Notes: generated by a model not told the origin, from the letters alone. DNA of 64,000 bases from Sclerodactyla briareus (GCA_026419785.1 JAODTK010000433.1:124001-188000); one strand, 5' to 3'; positions 24,770 through 36,885 are shown, numbered from the stretch's first letter. A program made the numbers and translations.

Positions 24770-25055
24770 ACAAATGGGTGGGTGTGGGACTTAGATGGTC
24801 CGAAAAACATGGCAATGATGTCAAGGTCACTGAAGGTCAAATTGCGAAATAGTTACGATTTGTCTAACTTCGCCGGATTTGCACACGAAACTTGGTGGGT
24901 GTGGAAACTTGAGGGCGGTCCCGAAAAACATGGCGTGATTTCAAGGCCATCAGAGATCAAGTTGTGAAATTTCCCGATTTTTCAAACTAGCGGCATTCGC
25001 AACAAAAGTAGGTGAATGTAGACTACAGTTGGTTTCAAAATAACATAAAAGCACT
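24770..25055 (+). repeat. ~115-bp degenerate tandem repeat, three units
   Basis: Units begin 'ggtgtgggacttagatgg' (24782), 'ggtgtggaaacttgaggg' (24899) and 'ggtgaatgtagactacag' (25012). Each continues with '.cgaaaaacatggc', 'tcaaggtcac.gaggtcaa' and 'cacgaaact'. The third unit is partial. Confidence 0.7.
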
Positions 25056-25838
25056 TAATGATGAAAACCTCTCCTCTCTTTGGGTCAAATGTCGTCTTTT
25101 GAGATATACAAATCCTCAAGGACACCATTCGCTTTCTAATGTTACAGACACGTGGGGCTATCTGTTGGCGTTACGCCATGCGATATCTAGTTGGCTTAAG
25201 ATTTTCAGTGGCGAACAGGGTGGGGTTGGAAGTAGCATGACTCTAGAACATGCACGGTTCTAGAAGCACGGAAAAAGGATAGGTGATATGACGGTTTCAC
25301 GGTGTTCTGGTTTGTTCCCCGTGTCTGTCGGAAGATATTTTTCGCAAAGTTCAGAGCAAAGGATATTAGTCACATTTTCGTCAAAATCATTATTCGGTAA
25401 TGGGGGTTGGAATGGCATTTCCGTATCTGCGGTAGCAGATCTTTATTTTCTTTTAATCTTAGGATCAATTAAGCAATTCTTTCGATCGGAATACTCGATG
25501 TGGCGCGGTGTGAAACAGCCTGGTACGGTATCCAATACCTAGAATACTTGATGTATTTGGTATATGACTAATGTGAAGGAAAACTCCCGAAGCGGAACTG
25601 GTCTATTTTAAAGAAAGGATTGTAATTATTTAAATCGTTTAATTGAGTGCTTCATCTAATCTCAAATCTACCCTTTTTTACATTGGAAACATATGGCAAT
25701 GACACTGAGATATCGAGGAATTGAGAATATTAAAATAGCGCTATATTAGAAAAGTATCTCGATATTTCAGACGTAGCAGGGTCCTAGTCCAAGGGGTGGA
25801 TACGTTCTCGAGTCTGTAGCTATAGGAGGGGTGGTTGG
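25056..25838. other. Unassigned sequence
   Basis: Nothing recognised. The open frames here have no known motif. Confidence 0.4.
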
Positions 25839-26133
25839 TATCCCCTCCTCTCCCTCCTCCTGCATCCTCTCTCCTCGTCCTCATCCTCCTCTACTCATCC
25901 TCCCCCCATAGCTCAATCCTCCTCTCCTCTCCTTCCTCCTACTCCTCCTAACTCCCTCTCTCATCCCATACTCCTCTCCTCATCTCATCCTCCTCCCTCC
26001 TCCTCCTCGTCCGCATTCTCCTCCTCCTTCCTCCTCTCCTCTTTCTTCACTCATCCTCATCATCACTCCTCTCCTCTTCTCATCCTCATCCTCCACCTCC
26101 TCCCACCCTTACCCTCCTCCCTACTCCTCCTAC
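25839..26133 (+). repeat. TCC-rich polypyrimidine tract
   Basis: Nearly 300 bases are T and C with scattered A, built from 'tcctcc' and 'tcctcatcc' units. The complementary strand is an interrupted (GGA)n tract. Such asymmetric tracts can adopt triplex structures and cause assembly gaps. Confidence 0.92.
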
Positions 26134-27459
26134 TTTCTTTCATCGGCATTTTTGCTATACTTGTGATGGTAGCGGAATGACAACTAAACCCGATTGGATC
26201 CTTTCTAACTACCTTACTCCACACATCTGCTGGAAGGAATTGTCCCAATGCCAGGCGGGTTCGGGAGGCGGGGATGGTATAAAGGTGAGCTCGACAGTTT
26301 TCTGATCGTAAACCGCGTTTCTTTGGGCATATGCGCGCCTCTCGGCGGACATTACCCACCGTGGTCTGTATGAACGGGGAAACCGGTGGGTGAGGGACCG
26401 ACTGAGGACACCCCTTAGCCCCGGATTGACACTGCTTCGAGGGTATCTCAGGGGTGGGCCCGACGGTCGTTTGCCGAGGGGATACCGGGCGGGGAAGGCG
26501 AGGGTGGATGCGGCCTAGGTGCTTTAGGATTGCTCCAAGAATGAGTGAAGTGGATATGTCCTGGGACTAATAATGATTGTCGAGTGTGTTTAGTGGGCTG
26601 ATGGGTACCGTAATAATATTGATGCATATTGAGGTTATAAAAAAAGGAATTGTCATATTTAGTGAAGGAGGTTAGGGAACTGATTACTTTCTAAACAATT
26701 TACTTTACTCTGACAGGCAAAATATTCTCCCTGTCCGCAGTGTACATGTGACACTCTGCTCGGCCTATATATGGTTAATCTTCCTTATACCTTCCTAGTG
26801 TGAGCACAAAACTACCTTACGGTGAACCATTTTGCACCACATACGATACACGGATGTGTTTTGGATGCGTAAAATACTAGCCATACTTCGTCACTGTGGG
26901 AAACACTGGCCCCCTATAATCAAGGGATATAGGAAAAATCTGGGAACTAATTCCTTTACCATTTTTATTTTGATCACTATGTTGGTAAAGGTGTTTAATA
27001 TGGGGACATAGCTGAAAAAAATCACCTCACTCCCCTCTGATGCACCTTGGCGCAAATTCGTAATTTCGTGGAATGGTTCCCTGTGGCAAAAACACTAGCC
27101 GACAATTGTAAAAAATCACGTACTGATCATCATTTTCTTTCTCCAAGAATAGAGATGATGTTGAGTGCTGTATTTTGACTGAGGTGTTTTTCTTGTAGAT
27201 GAGATATGAAACGATGGCATTCATTTCAATATCATCGATGCGTCTCATTTTTTCTAAAATTGACTGGGTTTAATTAACATCTTCCTCAGTCGTGGATGGT
27301 CAAACCAGGGCTCCCTAACACGTTTGGTTGCAAAAAGTAGTTTTTGTAACATTGTGACAAAATGACGTCAAACCACTGTCTCGCTCCGCTCATCTCACTC
27401 ACCCTCAAGGTATCCGTATCTGGCACCTGATGGAATTTGCTTCACGATCACTGATAGCA
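26134..27459. other. Unassigned, with a GC-rich island at 26200-26520
   Basis: The island has higher GC than its flanks, with 'ggtataaagg' at 26276-26285. It is not obviously coding on either strand. It could be a decayed mobile element related to the DIRS-type relic downstream, or an unrelated promoter-like patch. The remaining part is AT-rich and unremarkable. Confidence 0.35.
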
Positions 27460-27463
27460 TGCA

Positions 27464-28800
27464 TCAGGATATGTGTCTGAGTCTCTCATGGAAAAAATTC
27501 TTACATGTGATTCCATTACAATTCCCGACGCTGTGGGAGAGGGGGTACTGTGATCCCCCTAACGTCATGGGCCCGGGCTGATTAATTGGGAAATACGTGT
27601 GGCTGGATCGAACCAACACCGGGAACCCGAGCGAAATGGAATCCATGAAAGCCGGCGGCTGCCTGACAGGAGGGAAACTGCTCATGACGTCGGTCGAACG
27701 TGTCCTCTCGATGTACCCCAAGCGCAATGCTCGGACGGGGGAACTAGCACTTGTCTTTGGTGGTATCAGCGATTCGAGCGACCCGAAAGGGTAAATCGAA
27801 CGTATCAACAGCCTGTCTGTCCGTGGGAGATGTTGCCAAACGTCCGCATCATCCTGAAACGCCGCTTGCTCGGAAGTTGCGTGTATTCCCTTCGCGCAGA
27901 GGGACGCCTTACGGGCCGCGTGCCGTGGTACCGAAACTTACTCGCCTTCTGAGTGAACGTGAGAGGTTCGGGATGCGGAGCGGAGGGTCGATGATCAGAG
28001 ATCGCGGGGCCGGCGGAACCACTACTGAGTTGGGCTAGCAGGGGGCAAGCAACTGACCCGGTGACGTCGCAATTCAGAGCCTTGTTAGAACCCGCTGACG
28101 AAGTCACGGCTAGGGCACGCTCCCGTGGAGACCGGCCCTACGGGAGGGAGAGAGCCTCGATCGACCATCCAACGTCCAACCGAGTGTAAAACGCCTGGGC
28201 AAAGGTCGTGATCTCGCATTGCTGACCGCCGTAAGAGATTGACGAGCGTGCGACCGACGCATCGCGTCACTGTCCGCCCTGGTGCGAGAGTCGCCAAAGG
28301 GGCGGGAACCTGTGTGGCTCTGTTCACCAGGACAGGGAACCCATGGACTAGGACGTCGCAGCCGCCGTGGAGTCGGTAACACACCCAGTGAGGAGAGGCA
28401 CAACCTGCCGCAAGATCGAGGACGGTGCTAAGCACTGGATGGACTGAGGGTCTGAACGAGGACTTCCTCGTTGTTGATTCACCTACCGTGTCGCCGCGAG
28501 AAGCACTGAATCCACACCGTATGCGAACGGCTTTCGGCTTCTGCAAGGGCCAACCATGAGCCAATCGTCATTGTACCCGAAGACCGTGCTGCCTCCCGCA
28601 GAGGGAAGCGAGAATGGGCCTGTAGACCCTCTAAGACCTTTGGGGCCGTCGACAGGCCCAATGGGGAGGGACTGAAAATGGTGGTCTTGCCCCCAGTAGC
28701 GGAACCGACAGTGAATGACCACGCGTTCTTCAAGTCTAACGTCGGGATCAGGATGATGGTGAGAGGGACTCTATCCGGAATCTCCTCGTGCATACGGAAG
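27464..28800 (-). pseudogene. DIRS-type retrotransposon relic (RT and probable tyrosine recombinase)
   Basis: Read on the minus strand, three frames give consecutive DIRS-like RT motifs: 'LDLKNAW' near 28721-28741, 'LGLSTAPKV' near 28635-28660, 'VFGYNDDWLM' at about 28555-28584 (the catalytic YxDD box, in a shifted frame), 'LAEAESRSH' and 'LDLAAG' near 28405-28420. About 650 bases further on, 'SSPVRALRL' and 'YIERT' (27700-27745) resemble the core of DIRS tyrosine recombinases, which integrate the circular DNA form instead of a DDE integrase. The order fits DIRS elements, but the gap is too short for full RNase H and methyltransferase regions, so an internal deletion is likely. Frameshifts and stops show it is dead. 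The block is GC-rich against AT-rich flanks. Confidence 0.78.
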
Positions 28801-29107
28801 GCCTAGTCTTGTCGTTTACGACGATTATATTTTGGCCATTGGAACCTGATTGTCCTTATCTGTCTATATACAAAATAAACAACCATCGTGTTCGAGATAT
28901 GTCACATGTTACTGTCAGGGGCGTGATATTTTGGAGTGGGTTGTAAATGGTCGTGATAGGACGTAGGGGATCTGAAGACGGCCAGAACCTCTCGGACGCC
29001 AGTGCGTCTGGAAATTAATGAATGCTCGATGAGAGTGCTCCGAAATGTAATGGCGCTATTTCGTTTTTAGCTTACCGAATTCTCATCATTCCAACTGGGC
29101 ATCGTAT
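28801..29107. other. Flank between the DIRS relic and a LINE end
   Basis: No motif recognised. It may include upstream, more decayed sequence of the LINE whose C-terminus starts at 29108. Confidence 0.4.
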
Positions 29108-29312
29108 CACTGGAATGATCTTCCCATTTCCATTAAGGGTGCAACATCTGTTACAAAAAAAGTTTTCCAATCACAGTTAAACACGCATTTCTCTCTGACC
29201 AAGTTTTTTCTTCTTTCTGAATTGTAAAGCGCTTAGACCGTTGCTTTGGGGGTTGTATTTGCGCTATAGAAATAACCTATGTTTATTATATTATTATTAA
29301 TATTTATTATCA
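29108..29312 (+). mobile_element. 5'-truncated L2/CR1-like LINE 3' end with (TTA)n tail
   Basis: An open stretch of 39 codons starts 'HWNDLPISIK', continues 'FQSQLNTHFSL' and stops at 29225-29227. This is the typical last segment of L2/CR1-group reverse transcriptases. A short 3'UTR with 'tgtaaagcgct' and 'gcgctatagaaataa' follows. The tail is a TTA-rich simple repeat (29279-29312), as expected for this group. The upstream frame is lost. Confidence 0.8.
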
Positions 29313-29905
29313 ATGTGCAACGGTGTCTATACTCTTGCCTCACCTACTTGGCGATTAGTTTTTTTTTCTTTTTATTCACTGCATCGATGAATTATGTTGG
29401 TACACTTCTGTTATTGCACATTATATTTTTCCCCTATTTTTATTACTCATTGTCTTAATGCCGCACGTTTCCCTTTTTCCAAACGAAACCTGTCTTAGCC
29501 ATTTGAATTATTCCCTTGTTATATCAAACCACTGTATGGTTTCCCAACATTTGGAGCATGGTTTTCTAAATCATTCATCAGTTTTTTATTAATAACGGTT
29601 TTACCTTCTCAATAAATAACACGAACTAACGATAAATGTTTCCTGTGTTCTTTCTGCTGTGCCTAATCAACCGTAGAGGAATGCTTCAGAATTGTGAATT
29701 TGTGCGATTTATTTCGCACAATTCCGGGCTGGTCTGTTTGGTCAGATGGTCACATTCAGTCGCAAATAATTAATGGTTTGTGGACGTGGAGGATTCGCAA
29801 TGTTGTGGGTTTTTTCCAAGCCAATTGGCTTGACTTTGTTTGTAGGCAGTTTGATGGTTACTCCCTCATTTTGTAATAGCTCATGAAGCCAAAAATAACA
29901 ACAAA
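29313..29905. other. Unassigned AT-rich sequence
   Basis: Nothing recognised beyond a short self-complementary stretch near 29700-29717 ('tgtgcga' facing 'tcgcaca'). Confidence 0.4.
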
Positions 29906-30014
29906 ACAACAAATATAATAAAAACACAAATAAATAATGGAAGACCAGAATGAAAGCGGTCTATTACAACGAGCAACACAACAAATAAATATAAAAACAC
30001 AAATTAACAATGGA
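29906..30014 (+). repeat. ~72-bp tandem duplication
   Basis: 'caacaaatataataaaaac' with 'acaaataaataatgga' at about 29908-29941 is followed by 'caacaaataaatataaaaac' with 'acaaattaacaatgga' at about 29980-30012. Two imperfect copies. Confidence 0.7.
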
Positions 30015-30829
30015 GTGGGGTGACGTGCTGATCGGCTGGTCTTTTTTTAATTTTTTTTTTTTTCTCTTCACGCAATTTCCGGAAATGCCTGAAGGCCTCA
30101 ATGACAACTTTTATAAACATGACAATGGCTAACGCCGCATACTAATGTTCGTTATATCGGTGTATTTTCACGACAGAAGGAACCTACTTTTAAAAGGATA
30201 GCAAATGGTGACTAAATGGTGAATCAAATGTTCCGGACTCTCGGGCATGCTTAAAACCCCAGAATACTGTGGACGCTGATTTGAACATACAGCTTACGGC
30301 CATCCGAATAAAAAAGAAAACCAGTAGTAACTGGCAATAATATGTCAAGTGATCTGTAAGAAGACAAGAGTCCTGTTTTAGAGTCGTTTCGTCGTTCGGT
30401 TTCTTGTCGTGACATGTGCAGGGAACGACCAAGGAGTTTTTTTTTTCTTTTTTTCCTTTTTCTTTTTTTTTTTTTCCGAGGAGAGATCCGGAGATGGGAT
30501 TACCACGTATGTATTGAACAGTTGAAGGGAGCCTTTTCGGGGGCGGGTTTGTTCGCTCTTTTTTTTTATTTTTCTGTATTATTTAGTGAGCGCCACCCTC
30601 CAATATATTAGTTTAAGCCTATGCTGTAATTCAACTAACTGCGGCTATATTAGTAAAAACATTTTGTCTGGGGATTTTTCTTTCTCAAAAGAAAGAAAGC
30701 CCACTTTTGAAGTTATTATTGCATGGCATGTTTTGGGGCTTGATCCTGTGCTGTAAAAAACAGAGGTTTTCGAAAAATTACATTCCCCTGATTCTTTGAG
30801 TTTTTCCAATGTTACCGACCAATAAGGTT
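30015..30829. other. Unassigned, T-rich tracts
   Basis: Long T-rich runs lie at 30042-30063, 30438-30475 and 30559-30570. No gene recognised. Confidence 0.45.
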
Positions 30830-31027
30830 CATTGCTCAGCTCGGTTTCGCTGTAGATCGGCCATTCGTAAATATTTCTTTCTTCCTCGCAAGATTTTGCT
30901 AATATGAGTGGAATAAGCTCCTGAAGACGTTGTTCTGTCTGAGAGTGTTAATGCGTTCAGGAACAGTGTTGATTCATCTCATCTTTAGGCATCCAAACTA
31001 ACTAAACTAAACTAAACTAAACTAACT
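30830..31027 (+). mobile_element. CR1-like LINE 3' end with (CTAAA)n tail
   Basis: The frame reading 'PEDVVLSESVNAFRNSVDSS' stops at 30986-30988. Just upstream the expected 'WNKLPEDVV' phrase is present but needs a single-base frameshift. After the stop comes a short UTR and a tail of five or more 'ctaaa' units (about 30996-31024). The pattern is that of a 5'-truncated CR1/L2-group LINE. The 63.9-kb copy has a related C-terminus and the same tail unit. Confidence 0.78.
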
Positions 31028-33879
31028 GAATTGGTGAAACAAGAGACACCTGTCCGGAAATAAGTTATATTCTTGTTATAATAAATCACAATTTTTACTC
31101 TTAACTACACGAACCTACAGAAAAAAGACATTTTGTAAAGTATTATTGTGGTTCAAAAAGCTGTAATATACAGAATGGTCCACCTGAATATGAACCAATA
31201 AACTATAAAATTGCTGAATGGGGTTCGACTGCTATTTACCCTAAGTTAAATTCAACTCATTTCACCATCATAGTCTCATTGGTGTATCCTGTAGGATAGC
31301 TAATATATATGTAAATACGTTATTGAATCGATCCGAAAAGAGCGCCCTCGATCCATAAGACCGCATGTCTATCTCCGTTCTCCTGATCTCCACTCCAATT
31401 CAGGATTGAGAGTTGGATTGCTTCACCATTACTGGTCCGATTTGCGGCAGGATTGCTTCACCATTACATGGTCGACTCGCGGCTGGGTGCCTCTAGATTC
31501 GAAATTTTGTCTGCAATTTGCGGGAAGGAACTAGCCAATATCATCAGGAAGTCAGCACATGCAATGAGCGTGATCTAGCTTGATTATTCTACCAGTATGA
31601 ATTGCTCATGTCAAAGCGAAAAGAAAAATTCCTTTACGATTCCTCCACAGACTTCTTTGGCGTAATACTGAAATGATGGACCTTTTGCCTTGCCTTCCCC
31701 ACCCGACTCACAGGGGCGAATACACAGGGATTTATTAGGCGGGGGGAACTATTCGGGACTGACTTACGAGGGACAGGCTTTTTGTTTTGGCTTTCTAGAC
31801 ACACATTAGGATCCACAACCGAGATCACCCCCAACACCCCTAACAACTTCCCCTTTCGCACTCGCGATACATCCATTTTCAATCGAATTATCGGGGTCGA
31901 TTGGCCATCAAAGTAAAGCGCGGGGTCCTTCCCTCATTGGGGTCCTCAGGGAGAAACTTCCCGATATCTTTGGGCATTCAGCCTAGGGTTTCAAGTCAAA
32001 GGTTCTATATAGCGGGGGGAAAAACACCGGAGTAATGTTTGCATATATATATATATATCCCAAATCCTAAAAGTTGTTAATGAATTATTCATTATCCTGG
32101 GCGTATAGCACACATCATAAAACAACACCACCCACCAGACTGCTCCATGTCTGCCCGATTTTCGATCTGAGAAATGTTACGCGGAAGTGTGTTCCCATGC
32201 CTTGCCTCGTACGACTATGATCAGAATGATTTGCAGTGACTGTATAACCACACATGTCTTCGAGGCATTCGGATATTATTGTTTATTAACCTTGGCTTCA
32301 TCAGTAGCCTATAGAGATTGGAGAGTCGAAGTATTTCGATCTGATCATTTCTTGGTCAGACTGAATCGATCATTAGTTAGAATTAGCTTAATTATGTGAG
32401 CAAGGCAGCCCAAAATAAGGTAAAATCGACAACTCGTGATTGTACGTTTTTTTTTAGTAATCTCTTGTTTTAGTCTGGAATACTCTACCCCCAAAACGAC
32501 GATTTAAATTTGTTGTGACCACCCAGGCCTGCATGGTCGCTTACCCGGAGGAGGCCGGGAATGCCCTCCCGGCACGTGCTAGCTTTTAATTGGCTAGTCG
32601 TGGTGGGGGGTTGAGTTTGCTCATATCACTTGTCTCGGAGTAGCTATTCAGAAGGCCGCCATTGATTAGACAGACACTCAGATAGCGAAGTGTGAACGCT
32701 TCTATCTGACAATCTGACGTACTTGGCGAATCGGTAAGGAGAAAGATAGGTATAGAGTTAGTACGGAGTTTTGAGATTTTTCAGCTATACTTTCAACTGA
32801 CTCGGGAAAACACAAACACGGCATATAATAATGTTATAGCAACGTTTTAGCAAGGTTCATGCAAGGTTGCTGAACATTCATGGGTAATAGTATCGCTGTG
32901 ACTGACGGGCGGACATCTACACCGGAAATGAAGTGACGATTCCAGCTATATGATTGATCTATGGGCTTGCCTAGGTTGTTTAGGTTGTAAGAGTGATTCA
33001 TAGACGATGAGAAAGGATACACATTCAAGTCGTAGGGTGCTTAATTATCCAATACCAAATCAAGAACAGGGCGAGATATAGCCCAGCAGAAAAGTCTCCT
33101 GGTACGTTATTCTAACCTATTCTTCTACGTCTTGACTTGGCACCATGTCATTTTTGCATTTTTTTTGCCTTATTCCTGGTTGTTTATCACACAGACAGTG
33201 ACGTCCATCATTTGGCGTGCCACGGAATCACCATGGAGGCAAATTTGTGCTTTGTGAAGTATCGGGGTAATTAAAGTTAAGCATTAATTTATGAAGCCAA
33301 ATTAGGATGAGAGGAGTATACTGCGGCTGCTGATACGGATGATTTAAAGATCAAATATGATCATTGACAACCCCCGCACATAACTTCCTCAGTATTGGCT
33401 CACCCAGTATTGGTTGTGGAGTAGGATGCCATTTAGGATGGCAGACGTATGGTTTGGTGTTCATGGAATGGTAACTTGGTGGATTTTTTCCTTCACAAAT
33501 GGACTGACTCTCAAGCAGCTCAGCTTCATATGGGGGTTTCAAGTGGCAGCTTCTTTTTCATGTCAGACTGAATATGCCTTGCCACGCATATTGTGAAATT
33601 TTACATTCATTTGCAAATTCTACATGAACCACCATACACGGTGACATGCGAGTTTAAAGAATACTTGGCGTGATAAAGGTATACACATATACAATGTTCC
33701 GTGTTCGTGAGCGATCAATATCCACACTCTGAAAGTCGATAGTGTCATCGGGGTCATGAGAAAACTGAGCATTTTTGAAGTGATCAAATTTCAACCCAAA
33801 CAGGGGCATGTTTAACTCGATTCTTTGACCCAGAAATGTTGTTCGATTTTGCCCTGAATTTATTCTTAGTCAAATTGGT
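31028..33879. other. Unassigned sequence, about 2.9 kb
   Basis: No gene or repeat family was recognised. A short (AT)n run lies at 32045-32058. A 19-base phrase occurs twice at about 31420 and 31450 ('ggattgcttcaccattac'), a small local duplication. Confidence 0.45.
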
Positions 33880-34850
33880 CAAGTTAAGTGGAAAGGGTAA
33901 AGGAAGGACACATTCCCTCATGAAAGACGCCTGCAAGCACAACATCCCCCCCCCCCCAAAAAAAAAAAAAAAAAAAAGAGTCAAAGAATTCGCCCACAAT
34001 TCTTGAAGAAACAAATAAAGACTGTTTCGTGAAGCATTCACACTCTTAGGCAGAACAACAGCTTCAGGAGGCTATTCCCCACCACTATAACTCTCTATTT
34101 GTCGTAAACATTAAGAAAACTCAAAGATTGGTGAAGGAAAGCCGTCTATCCAGGAACAATTTTAAAAACCTAATTAAATCAACCACAATTCGTCTCCAAG
34201 CTCCATCGAATTTAGACCAAGACGCCTAAACCTTTCCTCGTTCGGTAAGTCCTCTAAGACGTACTTTAATATAACTGCTCTCCGCCTGAACGTTTTTCAA
34301 TTACCTTTGGAGAATTAAGCGCACCCATACACCAGGTGAGAAACCCCATGTGAGTTTCCACCAGTTGCTCAAACAGCCTGATAACAAAATCTTATCAAGG
34401 AAACGGAAGTGACCTCTAGTAAAGCCAAGAACCCATTTACCTTTCCTCCCGGTTCAGCACACTGCTTTAGGAGGTTTCAAAGAAGAATAAAAATGAACGA
34501 GATTTTGTTTTGAATCATCTAATGAATATTCTGGCCATTCACATTTGAGGAACCAACCTGTCATAAAACTTTGCACTTATCGGCATTGACAAACATTTGC
34601 CAATCCGAGAACATTGGGAGATTCTATCAAAATCCCTTCAAAACAATTTAAACATCTTCGTTGGAAGCAACCTCACGACACAACGTGGTATCAATCCGCA
34701 AACCTTTTGACCCTGAATGCACGATCGTCAAGATCGTTAATATACGGCTAGAAAAAGTAATCGCCCAGGTGTTCCAAGTACAGGATAAACTTCGAAACCA
34801 GTAGATCGGCTTCTTCCAACATCTCAGGTTGCCTGTCTCTGTCAACACAA
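33880..34850 (-). pseudogene. CR1/Jockey-like LINE relic, RT to 3' end
   Basis: The minus strand gives a decayed RT in several frames. 'LRIDTTLCREVASNEDV' (about 34651-34701) stands where 'FADDTTLC...' is expected, so the catalytic aspartates are damaged. Then come 'DFDRIS' (about 34620), a 'GHFRFLDK' phrase near 34400, a degenerate 'RATKL..LRGLTYEERLRRL' zone near 34230, and 'VNASRNSLYLF' near 34010-34041. The 3' part contains a T-run/G-run junction (33946-33977 on the plus strand) and then a 3'UTR matching the copy at 63845-64000. Many stops and frameshifts show the copy is dead. The frame at 33784-34041 is its C-terminal remnant. Confidence 0.75.
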
Positions 34851-36459
34851 TAGTAATAAGTGAACAAAAACCTCACCACTGTTTCGTCTTGATGGCGCTG
34901 ATGGATAGCAGGATGTAAATCTTGGCTGTAGTAACCTTTGCTATTTAATTTTGTTTGTGCCTACTCTGATTGTGATCATACGTGTACTGGCCCGCAGCTA
35001 TACCAATACGTTCATGAATGCACGTTATATAAATTATCCTTTAATTTATTATCAGGTTGATCTGCTCTCTCTTGGCATCATGAATCATGTGCTCTAATTG
35101 ATCTGGATGAACCGTTGCAATGTCTGGCTGCCTGAAGGGAACCGTGAAGCGTGGAGAATTTACTGCTATATTTAGGATAACGGGCAAACGTACTTATTGA
35201 TAGAGCGAGGGCACTGGAAAGGTCGATTCGTCTTAACAACGGGGAATGTCGTCCCTGGAGTGTTCAATGGAGTATGCCCTACTCGTCCAAACAGAGATGG
35301 GAGCTATACCGAGGATGTAGACCGACTATTCTCCTTCTCAACACTCTGAAAAATCCTGAGACGATTGACCCAACTCGGGTCAGATTGACGCAGAACTGGG
35401 TCGAGACCAGAACTTGGGGTTAATTGACACATAACTGGGTCAGTTGACCCAAACTGGTTAGGAGGGGAACAATCACTTTGGGGCAAAAATCAAAACTGTG
35501 ATTGAAATTGTTGTTCACGCTGCAGTATTCTGACATTCGTGACATCTGATCAGCATCCCCAGCAGCCTTTAATGTTTCCTGTTTTGCACTGTTTCCAGTC
35601 AATTGACCATCTATAATTGCACCATAATCAGATAATAGAATGGTCAGAGACGGATCTCTAGTGCACCCGCACTCCATAGAGCAGGTTTGAGGTTCCCACA
35701 TGTGTAGTAGATTTCCGATAAGAATAAACTTCACAGCATAGCTGTTCATTCTGGCAACGCAGTAGGGGCTGATTGTTTGCTGTGGCCATCCACCCACCTT
35801 GTCCTCATAACACAGGTACACCGATATACAACGTTATCATGCACTGCGGATCACCCACATTGTTTTTCACATCCATCGTCGCGTGTACTGTCCTCGAACC
35901 GGATGGAGAATGAACGAATCATTCTAAACTACGCTCACTCGTTCGGTGTGTATGCTGCTCCCCACTTGAAGGCCCATCTGGGGGATGATGGTCTTGGCTC
36001 GCATGGACTGGCATTCCGTGACGGTAGCAGTCTCAGCTATTTGCCTTTTGCTGGTGATTGCCTTTGAATGGTTCTGTTCCAGATCAATACGGTATCACCT
36101 CATGTTAACGAACCATGTACTCATCACGGGATATGGTAGATCTCCATGACTTTTTATGTGTTTTCAGGATGCCAAGCGCGGGTAGCAGCTCTACAAGTCA
36201 TCATGTCTCTCTTTCCGTTCGTTCGTTCGTTCGTCCGGTCTGTTTGTATTCACAGCCACTCAATCTCTTGCTAAACCGTACATGCGATCCAGGTTTGACA
36301 CTTGGTGGGTGGATGAGCATTCACTTTGTCAGGGCAAGTGTCATTTTTGTTGGCATACTATGAGTAGGATGTTAATTGAATCCCATTAATTAACCGAATT
36401 AGTTTTCCAGAGTCATTCCCATGGCGTTCTTGCTGAGGTAAGTTTGGTAACATTTGTAG
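34851..36459. other. Unassigned, with a short GGGTCA/TGACCC motif cluster
   Basis: At about 35363-35460 the phrase 'actgggtc' and its complement 'gacccaactc' alternate several times, forming a small degenerate inverted/tandem cluster. The minus-strand frame at 35420-35821 (133 codons) has no domain I recognise and ends in that cluster. No other feature was identified. Confidence 0.45.
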
Positions 36460-36504
36460 CCCACTTACCACAATCTTTTGTGAATATCTGTCATCACTTT
36501 CTCA

Positions 36505-36884
36505 TCATGTACGATGGCTGGCACTAGAGCGGTGAGGTGGCAGGAACGGTAGCGTGTCCGCCTGCATGCCTTAGGTCCCTGGTTCAAAACCCCGTGTCGT
36601 CACAGACCCACTTTTCACCACCCCGCTCCTTTCGCGTGTGGAGTGGCTGCACGAGTGAAGCTACTCTGTCGGATGGGGACGTTAAATGACGATCCCGGGA
36701 TCAGAAACTTTCTCACCCCTACCTCGTTACCCAGGGCACCCTTCGAAAGAGAAGGCGAGATTCGCCGGTGTTCTTCCATACCCAAAACTGGAGCCTCTAC
36801 AATTTCCGACTAGGATTTCCTTAGTCAAGCTGGAAGCACCTTCGGGTGGATAGCATCCACAGGGCGTATAAGTAAGTAAAGTGC
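36505..36884 (+). mobile_element. tRNA-derived SINE
   Basis: The head carries a likely RNA polymerase III A box ('gtggcaggaacggtagcg', 36527-36544) and B box ('ggttcaaaacc', about 36580-36590, one or two changes from GGTTCGANNCC). The body includes 'ggatggggacgttaaatga', similar in layout to bodies of tRNA-SINEs in aquatic animals. It ends in a short 'taagtaagtaaa' tail. Flanking sequence on each side resembles 'gctggc.gcact', a possible target duplication, although the surrounding tandem repeat makes this ambiguous. Confidence 0.72.
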
Positions 36885-36885
36885 T

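Noticed and set aside
28085..28564. 159-codon GC-rich minus-strand frame as a host gene
   Set aside because: It is one frame of the frameshifted DIRS-type RT region, since it contains 'LDLAAG' in the expected place.
30996..31024. CTAAA repeat as a telomere-like tract
   Set aside because: It directly follows a LINE stop codon and UTR, so it is the element's 3' tail. The unit also differs from the animal telomere repeat.
35420..35821. 133-codon minus-strand frame
   Set aside because: No motif recognised, and it ends in a degenerate repeat cluster. Kept as unassigned.
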